Positions 5,840 to 9,718 of a stretch of DNA of 9,718 nucleotides are shown in pieces. Source of the DNA: Methanomicrobia archaeon (lineage in GTDB: Archaea; Halobacteriota; Syntropharchaeia; Alkanophagales; Methanospirareceae); NCBI GenBank assembly GCA_016928455.1, contig JAFGKP010000040.1, positions 1 through 9,718 on the forward strand, read 5' to 3'. The notes under the pieces are model-generated. The model was not told where the DNA came from and did no database searches. It saw nothing but the letters and a program-made list of their open reading frames with translations. Position 1 is the first letter of the stretch. Each line of letters begins with the position of its first letter. The translations under genes and the position numbers were made by a program.

Positions 5840-6133
5840 GTGATCACCGCCCTCAATGCCGACGAGCAACACGAAATCGCGGCACGCCGTCATCGCTGCG
5901 CACTCTGCGGCGAACCCAAGCAGCTAACGCATGAGAAGATCTCAGGCGGCGTGCCCATTTTCATTTGTAGCGCCTGTGCGGAGGACTATGTGCAGCGCGC
6001 ACCAGGCGTTCAAGTGATTCACGAATCATCACAAAAGCTTCTGATCTTTTCTTTTGACTTGGTTTTGATGACACTCCTTGGAATTCCACTGGGGATAGCA
6101 GTAGAATCGGATCCCTTCTCACCATTTATCTAA
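5840..6133 (+). CDS. Possible zinc-ribbon small protein
   Basis: This 97-residue frame starts at GTG (5840), the first start after an in-frame stop at 5825-5827; no convincing ribosome binding site precedes it. Residues 20-23 (CALC) and 43-46 (CSAC) are two CxxC knuckles about 20 residues apart, in RHRCALCGEPKQL and FICSACAEDYV, as in a treble-clef or zinc-ribbon metal site. The C-terminal part (about 67-97) is hydrophobic (LLIFSFDLVLMTLLGIPLGI) and could be one membrane segment. The last 15 bases overlap the 3' end of the convergent membrane protein gene, so the tail may instead be a read-through into old non-coding sequence. The zinc-binding half looks real; the exact start, end and function are uncertain. 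Confidence 0.5.
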   Translation: MITALNADEQHEIAARRHRCALCGEPKQLTHEKISGGVPIFICSACAEDYVQRAPGVQVIHESSQKLLIFSFDLVLMTLLGIPLGIAVESDPFSPFI

Positions 6134-6685
6134 ATGTAATATGAGGCTTGTGGGTATCATACTCCTCGTTACCCATCCCGCTCCTTCGTGGGCGGTTCGT
6201 AGCATCGCCGCTAAGAGGACGAGCATCACACCCACAAACAGCACGTTTGTATTCGCAATACCATGCCAGTCGAGGGTGTAATTGAAGATGCCGATACCAA
6301 ACCTTTCCATGGAAAGAGGCCATAAGAATGGATATGAGGGATTTGCAATTAACGCATCCTCAAACAGGTGCGCCCCGAACCCGATACCGGCAAATAAGAA
6401 CGAATCTACCAGTCTTATACCCAGCGGATGTAATACCATCGCCACGGATCCGGCAAACAGCAGCAAAAACGCTATGTTGTGGAAATCGCCATGTCGTATC
6501 GGGTTCCCGTACAGCAGCACCGTTATCCCGATCTTCTTGAGCACCGCATCCGCAACGATGTCCATATCAGGTACGTACGCGCTCGCGACGACGAGCCATG
6601 CGTAATCGCGGCCAGTGAACTTAAAATACACCATCCCCACGAGTATTGCGATCGCCAGCGAATAGATCCAATGTTCGAAGAGCAT
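6119..6685 (-). CDS. Membrane-bound metal-dependent hydrolase, DUF457/YdjM family
   Basis: This 188-residue integral membrane protein resembles the LexA-binding YdjM/DUF457 family, annotated as putative metal-dependent hydrolases. It shows the expected polar motifs within hydrophobic helices: VPDMDI (38-43; D40, D42), the histidine cluster RHGDFHN (64-70; H65, D67, H69), and GAHLFEDAL (104-112; H106, D110), which together could bind a metal. Four to five membrane segments are likely (about 6-22, 28-38, 70-88, 94-108 and 146-162). The substrate is unknown for the family. The start ATG (6683-6685) has GAGGGG 14 nt upstream, rather far, and a TATA box near 6738. A near-copy of its first 22 bases lies 95 bp upstream. 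The 3' end overlaps the zinc-ribbon frame by 15 bp. Confidence 0.8.
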   Translation of the reverse strand: MLFEHWIYSLAIAILVGMVYFKFTGRDYAWLVVASAYVPDMDIVADAVLKKIGITVLLYGNPIRHGDFHNIAFLLLFAGSVAMVLHPLGIRLVDSFLFAGIGFGAHLFEDALIANPSYPFLWPLSMERFGIGIFNYTLDWHGIANTNVLFVGVMLVLLAAMLRTAHEGAGWVTRSMIPTSLILHLDKW

Positions 6686-6699
6686 ATCATCGTAATTAT

Positions 6700-6743
6700 C
6701 CCCTCGGTGCAGTTAAATTTTCATGGTGAAGGTCTATAAAACG
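6700..6743 (-). promoter_or_regulatory. Promoter of the DUF457 gene
   Basis: On the minus strand the TATA box TTTTATAGAC (about 6742-6733) predicts a start near 6712. The leader of about 27 nt contains GAGGGG (6705-6700) before the ATG at 6685. Confidence 0.5.
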
Positions 6744-6758
6744 TGCGGTGGGTGTGAG

Positions 6759-6780
6759 TAGATCCAGTGTTGAAGAGCAT
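6759..6780 (-). repeat. Partial copy of the DUF457 gene start
   Basis: These 22 bases match 6663-6685, the start codon and first seven codons of the downstream gene, with one substitution and one deleted base. The copy also begins with ATGCTCTTC but loses the frame after three codons. It is not coding; it looks like the remnant of a short duplication that now lies just upstream of the gene's TATA box. Confidence 0.55.
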
Positions 6781-6785
6781 GTGTT

Positions 6786-6936
6786 GTATTAAATCACTTA
6801 TTCGTTCGAGGCGATAAAAAATCTCTCTTTCTTGGCACTACGGCATCCAAATCGTTAGCCCACTTAGCGCTCCGTTCTCGTTATCGCCTTCTCTTGTAGT
6901 CCGCTTCTCAGAAATCATTACTATTGCTTATACCTA
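6786..6936. other. Non-coding tRNA trailer with long inverted repeat
   Basis: No gene is visible here. A 9-bp perfect inverted repeat, AGGCGATAA (6809-6817) and TTATCGCCT (6881-6889), flanks 63 nt. Read on the minus strand it lies downstream of tRNA-Thr and contains a T6 run (6821-6816) beside the distal arm, a plausible termination point for the tRNA transcript. A small stable RNA is possible but unproven. Confidence 0.35.
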
Positions 6937-7009
6937 AGCCCTGGGTGGGATTTGGACCCACGGTCTCCACCTTACCAAGGTGGCGCATTGCCAGCTATGC
7001 TACCAAGGC
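6937..7009 (-). tRNA. tRNA-Thr (anticodon GGU)
   Basis: The 73-nt cloverleaf folds completely. Acceptor GCCTTGG pairs with CCAGGGC (one G-U). Then come T8-A9, D-stem GCAT/ATGC with loop AGCTGGCA (A14, G15, G18, G19 present), anticodon stem CCACC/GGTGG with loop TTGGTAA, a 5-nt variable loop, and T-stem GTGGG/CCCAC. The anticodon GGU reads ACC/ACU threonine codons. The discriminator is U73, as in archaeal tRNA-Thr, and CCA is not encoded. There is no intron. Oddly, the T-loop is TCCAAAT, which puts C at position 55, where almost all tRNAs have U (pseudouridine). A TATA box at 7048-7056 gives a leader of about 18 nt. The gene stands alone, divergent from pheA. Confidence 0.95.
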
Positions 7010-7047
7010 TGCTCTTATCTTCCTATTAGGGATATACGCGCCAGCGG

Positions 7048-7056
7048 TATATAAAT
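7048..7056 (-). promoter_or_regulatory. tRNA-Thr promoter TATA box
   Basis: ATTTATATA on the minus strand is centred about 43 nt before the mature tRNA 5' end. This predicts transcription from near 7027 and a leader of roughly 18 nt removed by RNase P. Confidence 0.6.
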
Positions 7057-7081
7057 GCCGTACGCGCCCCTGCGAATCGCC

Positions 7082-7103
7082 CGCTGTAGCTTTATAAACA
7101 GCG
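7082..7103 (+). promoter_or_regulatory. pheA promoter with flanking inverted repeat
   Basis: The TATA box GCTTTATAAAC (7089-7099) predicts a start near 7121 and a 26-nt leader. It is enclosed by a perfect 6-bp inverted repeat, CGCTGT (7082-7087) and ACAGCG (7098-7103). A repressor bound there would block TBP, so the repeat may be an operator. No ribosome binding site is visible before the ATG at 7147. Confidence 0.5.
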
Positions 7104-7146
7104 ATGCAGTTTGGTCTAACTAACCAAGTAACGTACATACTCGCCA

Positions 7147-7995
7147 ATGAAACTGGGTTTATTAGGGCCTGAAGGCACGTTCTCAGAAACTGCCGCGTTG
7201 CTCTGGCTGAAAACGCGGATGAAGACGGCTGACGAGCGTGCCGAACTCCTCTTTTACCCTACCATCTTCGATGTTGCGGACAGCGTCGCACGGGGCGAGG
7301 TCGCGTACGGCGTGGTCCCGATCGAGAATTCCCTTGAGGGCTCAGTGGGCGAGACCCTGGATGTGCTCACGAGTGAAAGTACCTCCGGCGTGGTCCAGAT
7401 AGCCGGCGAGGTGCTGGTACCGATAAAGATCTGCCTGCTCGCGCGTGGCACGTTTGAGCAGATCCGAACGGTCGTCTCGCACCCGCACGCAATCGCGCAG
7501 TGCAAGCGATTCATCAGGGGACGATTGTTGTCTCGAGGCGTGAAGGTCCAAGCAGTGGACAGCACAGCGGCCGCTGCGAAATTGGCCCGGGAGATAGACG
7601 CGATTGCCGCGTTAGCCTCTGAAGAGGCCGCGCGGAAATACCAGCTTACCATACTCGCGGAGAACGTGCAGGATATGGCAAGTGTGACGCGATTCGTCGC
7701 GCTTGCCCTCGCAGGGGTGCAGACTGCGCCGACCGGTCATGACAAGACCTCGCTCTTACTTGCCTTGAAGGACCGTCCGGGAGCGCTCTACGACGTCCTT
7801 GGCGTCTTCGCGGAGCGCGGGATCAACCTCACGAAGATTGAGTCCCGACCATCCAGGCGTGCCCTGGGCGATTATATGTTCCACATCGATTGTGAGGGGC
7901 ACGTCGAGGAGAAAGAGATAAAAGCGGTGCTGGCGAATCTAGAATCGCGGGTGACCATGATCAAACTGCTCGGTTCGTATCCCCGGGCTGAGTGA
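7147..7995 (+). CDS. pheA: Prephenate dehydratase with ACT domain
   Basis: This 282-residue enzyme converts prephenate to phenylpyruvate in phenylalanine synthesis. The catalytic domain (1-190) has the opening LGPEGTFSE (5-13), GVVPIENSLEGSV (55-67) and the catalytic TRF motif (181-183, in SVTRFVAL). The regulatory ACT domain (about 200-280) carries both phenylalanine-binding motifs, GAL (212-214) and ESRP (232-235), so feedback inhibition by phenylalanine is expected. The length is that of a monofunctional archaeal PheA without a chorismate mutase part. The ATG at 7147 is placed exactly at the start of the first beta strand; no good ribosome binding site is present. The epimerase gene begins 11 nt after the stop, so the two are probably cotranscribed, although their pathways are unrelated. 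Confidence 0.95.
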   Translation: MKLGLLGPEGTFSETAALLWLKTRMKTADERAELLFYPTIFDVADSVARGEVAYGVVPIENSLEGSVGETLDVLTSESTSGVVQIAGEVLVPIKICLLARGTFEQIRTVVSHPHAIAQCKRFIRGRLLSRGVKVQAVDSTAAAAKLAREIDAIAALASEEAARKYQLTILAENVQDMASVTRFVALALAGVQTAPTGHDKTSLLLALKDRPGALYDVLGVFAERGINLTKIESRPSRRALGDYMFHIDCEGHVEEKEIKAVLANLESRVTMIKLLGSYPRAE

Positions 7996-8006
7996 CGGTG
8001 ACACAA

Positions 8007-8945
8007 ATGAAAATTCTGGTAACAGGTGGTGCGGGTTTTATCGGCTCGCATGTGGTTGACCGGTTGATGGCCGATAATCACGAACTCCTCGTTCTCGATA
8101 ATCTGAGTTCGGGTGACGAGCAGTTCATCGCGGCTCATCTGGGCAAGCCGAATTTCCAGTTCCATCAGCTCGATCTGGTGCATGACGAGATCACCGGGCT
8201 GTTTGAGGGCGTGGAGGAGGTCTGGCATCTGGCGGCGAACCCTGAAGTGCGGCTCGGTGCAGAGAACACGTACGTGCACTTAGAACAGAACGTCATTGCG
8301 ACCTACAACGTGCTGGAGGCGATGCGCCAGAATGGCGTCCAACGGATCCTGTTTACCTCGACCTCTACCGTGTACGGCGATGCGGATCAGTTGCCGACGC
8401 CCGAGGAATATCCCACCATCCCTATCTCGTTATACGGTGCCTCGAAACTCGCCTGCGAAGCGTTCATCGCCTCTTACTGCCATACCTTTGAGCTGCAGGC
8501 GTGGATTTACCGGTTCGCAAATGTCATCGGCCAGCGGTCTGGTCACGGCGTCATCTATGATTTCGTCCAGAAGTTGCGCAGCAATCCGGCGGAGTTAGAT
8601 ATTCTGGGCGACGGCACCCAGACGAAATCGTATATTTACATCTCTGATTGTATCGAGGCCATGCGCGTCGGGCTCCAGGCGGCGGCCGACGAGGAGCGGG
8701 TGCACATCTTCAATATCGGGACGGACAGCATGACGAGCGTCACGAGGATTGCCGAACTCGTTGCCGAGGCCATGAACCTCGATCCGGAATTTTCTTACAC
8801 CGGCGGCAAGCGCGGCTGGAAGGGTGACGTCCCGGTTATGCTGCTTGATGCCTCGAAACTCGTTGCCTTGGGCTGGCAGCAACGCTACAATTCGGAAGAG
8901 GCGGTGCAGAAGGCGATCCGAGATTTGTTAGAGATCTCCAACTGA
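8007..8945 (+). CDS. NAD-dependent sugar-nucleotide epimerase (GalE-like extended SDR)
   Basis: This 312-residue extended short-chain dehydrogenase/reductase is probably a UDP-glucose or UDP-glucuronate 4-epimerase, or a related dehydratase, supplying sugars for surface glycans or protein glycosylation. The Rossmann motif TGGAGFIGSH (6-15) and acidic D31 in LVLDN indicate NAD. The catalytic residues are in STSTVYG (118-124) and YGASK (Y143, K147). RFANVIGQR (169-177) and DGTQTKSYIYISD match the substrate domain of GalE-like archaeal enzymes. I chose the ATG at 8007, not the GTG at 7992 that overlaps the pheA stop. GGTGA (7997-8001) lies 5 nt before it, and the first strand starts there. The sugar specificity cannot be read from sequence alone. 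Confidence 0.9.
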   Translation: MKILVTGGAGFIGSHVVDRLMADNHELLVLDNLSSGDEQFIAAHLGKPNFQFHQLDLVHDEITGLFEGVEEVWHLAANPEVRLGAENTYVHLEQNVIATYNVLEAMRQNGVQRILFTSTSTVYGDADQLPTPEEYPTIPISLYGASKLACEAFIASYCHTFELQAWIYRFANVIGQRSGHGVIYDFVQKLRSNPAELDILGDGTQTKSYIYISDCIEAMRVGLQAAADEERVHIFNIGTDSMTSVTRIAELVAEAMNLDPEFSYTGGKRGWKGDVPVMLLDASKLVALGWQQRYNSEEAVQKAIRDLLEISN

Positions 8946-9164
8946 TCTGAGAGCGGCGGGTGAGCTAGCTATCCTGGTTGCGTCCCTCGTTAGTTAAACG
9001 CGAGCCTCTGCGGGAACTTCAAGGAGTGGAATATACACCAATGGGAAACGCCCGTGGTCGGTAGGTATCGCGAACCGTCATATCGCCCGCTCTTACAGCA
9101 CGGCGCTGCTAGGACGGGCGTGCATGCGCTAAACTACAAACTCAGGACGCTCTCTCTCGTGCTC
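8946..9164. other. Non-coding gap with possible structured RNA
   Basis: No gene is supported here. An 8-bp inverted repeat, ACGCCCGT (9048-9055) and ACGGGCGT (9114-9121), encloses two smaller stem-loops, CGGT/ACCG (9059-9062, 9074-9077) and AGCA/TGCT (9097-9100, 9107-9110), a three-way-junction layout. A seven-codon frame (ATG at 9041) follows an AAGGAG sequence at 9021. Nothing else stands out. Confidence 0.3.
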
Positions 9165-9200
9165 CAGCAAAAAAGAGGAGAAAGGGAAAAAAATCCCTTT
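9165..9200 (-). terminator. metF transcription terminator
   Basis: On the minus strand, two bases after the MetF stop codon, a perfect 7-bp stem AAAGGGA/TCCCTTT (9200-9194 and 9187-9181) encloses a T6 loop and is followed by a C/T-rich tail with a second T6 run (9174-9169). T-runs are the main archaeal termination signal. On the plus strand the same stem lacks a following T-run. Confidence 0.75.
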
Positions 9201-9202
9201 GG

Positions 9203-9718
9203 TTACTCCATTACCTTCTTCAACGGACCAATAATTCGTGGATATCCTACGGCCATCATGTGGCAGCCAGCCGCCGGTGTGCCCTTCAGGTGCTCGAGGA
9301 AGTCGGTGAAGAACTCGACATTGATTCGATCTACTTCTTCTTTCCGCTTCTCTTTATCCGCGATATCCTTCGTCGTCTTCAGATTCGCCAGGTAGTCAGG
9401 CGGGACATCGACACCTGCGACGTACTTGTCGAAGAAATCAGCCGCGCCATAACTCTTTGCCGGAAAGATACCAACCAGAACCGGGACTTCAGTCTTGCCC
9501 AATTCGTTAAAGAACTTATCGAGAATATCCTGGTAGTACACGACCTGTGTCTGGATGTACTCCACGCCAACGTTAATCTTCCGCTTCACCTTGGCGACTT
9601 CGGCCTTCAGGTGTGCCGCGCCCGGGGCAGCGGCACCGCCGACGTGCAGTTTTGGCGGGTTGTGTATTTTGTTGCCGCGAAGATCCTTACCCTCGTCCAC
9701 CATCTGCCTGATCAGGTA
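9203..9718 (-). CDS. metF: Methylenetetrahydrofolate reductase MetF, N-terminus outside window
   Basis: Only the C-terminal 171 residues are visible; the frame stays open to the window's end (YLIRQ before the methionine at 9703), so that methionine is internal. MetF is an FAD-containing TIM-barrel enzyme interconverting methylene- and methyl-tetrahydrofolate or a pterin analogue. Motifs match the family: LIRQMVDEGKDLRGN near visible residues 2-16, NPPKLHVGGAAAPG (20-33), the substrate-region EYIQTQVVYY (53-62), and PVLVGIFP (79-86). Full-length members have about 290-310 residues. In ANME-1 archaea MetF is proposed to replace the F420-dependent Mer in the methane pathway, so this gene may be catabolic rather than for methionine synthesis. 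A terminator follows directly. The operon partners upstream are not in view. Confidence 0.88.
   Translation of the reverse strand, partial: YLIRQMVDEGKDLRGNKIHNPPKLHVGGAAAPGAAHLKAEVAKVKRKINVGVEYIQTQVVYYQDILDKFFNELGKTEVPVLVGIFPAKSYGAADFFDKYVAGVDVPPDYLANLKTTKDIADKEKRKEEVDRINVEFFTDFLEHLKGTPAAGCHMMAVGYPRIIGPLKKVME

Noticed and set aside
5416..5856. Minus-strand frame of 146 residues opposite the second operon gene
   Set aside because: The composition is rich in S, R, T and P without recognisable structure, it lacks promoter and RBS signals, and it lies antisense to a coupled gene with strong translation signals.
9054..9395. Plus-strand frame running into metF
   Set aside because: It covers the metF terminator and is antisense to a clearly recognised gene; its start has no ribosome binding site.

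Overview
The window looks like chromosomal DNA from a euryarchaeon, most likely of the ANME-1 / Methanophagales or Syntrophoarchaeum neighbourhood. The reasons are: archaeal TATA boxes at about 25-30 nt before likely transcript starts, GGTGA/GAGGTGA ribosome binding sites, a tRNA-Thr without an encoded CCA end, a CARDB-type surface protein carrying a C-terminal domain I associate with methane- and alkane-oxidising archaea, an erythrin-VIT1 iron transporter, and a MetF-type methylenetetrahydrofolate reductase (a known ANME-1 peculiarity, where it is thought to stand in for Mer). The lineage is an inference from gene content; no marker gene such as mcrA or 16S rRNA is present.

Layout. 1-912 is the 3' end of a large extracellular protein. 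It converges on a small flavodoxin (946-1416, minus). The flavodoxin is divergent from a complete LeuA/CimA-type acyltransferase of branched-chain amino acid synthesis (1603-3084). That gene converges on an erythrin-VIT1 metal transporter (3144-4037, minus), which appears to be transcribed without a leader. A possible 72-residue protein (4191-4409, minus) and a ribbon-helix-helix regulator (4544-4906, minus) follow. The regulator is divergent from a two-gene operon of unknown function (5110-5382 and 5375-5647, overlapping by 8 nt). The roughly 90 bp between their two TATA boxes holds several operator-like direct and inverted repeats.

Next come a possible zinc-ribbon protein (5840-6133), converging and overlapping with a DUF457/YdjM-type membrane protein (6119-6685, minus), and then tRNA-Thr(GGU) (6937-7009, minus). 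On the plus strand pheA (prephenate dehydratase with ACT domain, 7147-7995) is followed 11 nt later by an NAD-dependent sugar-nucleotide epimerase (8007-8945). After a 250 bp gap with potential RNA structure and a clear terminator, the C-terminal part of MetF runs in from the right edge (9203-9718, minus).

Most of the window is housekeeping metabolism arranged as single genes or pairs. The least explained part is 4410-5650, a small RHH regulator facing an unrecognised two-gene operon across a repeat-rich control region. I found no insertion sequence, CRISPR array, integrase or attachment site.
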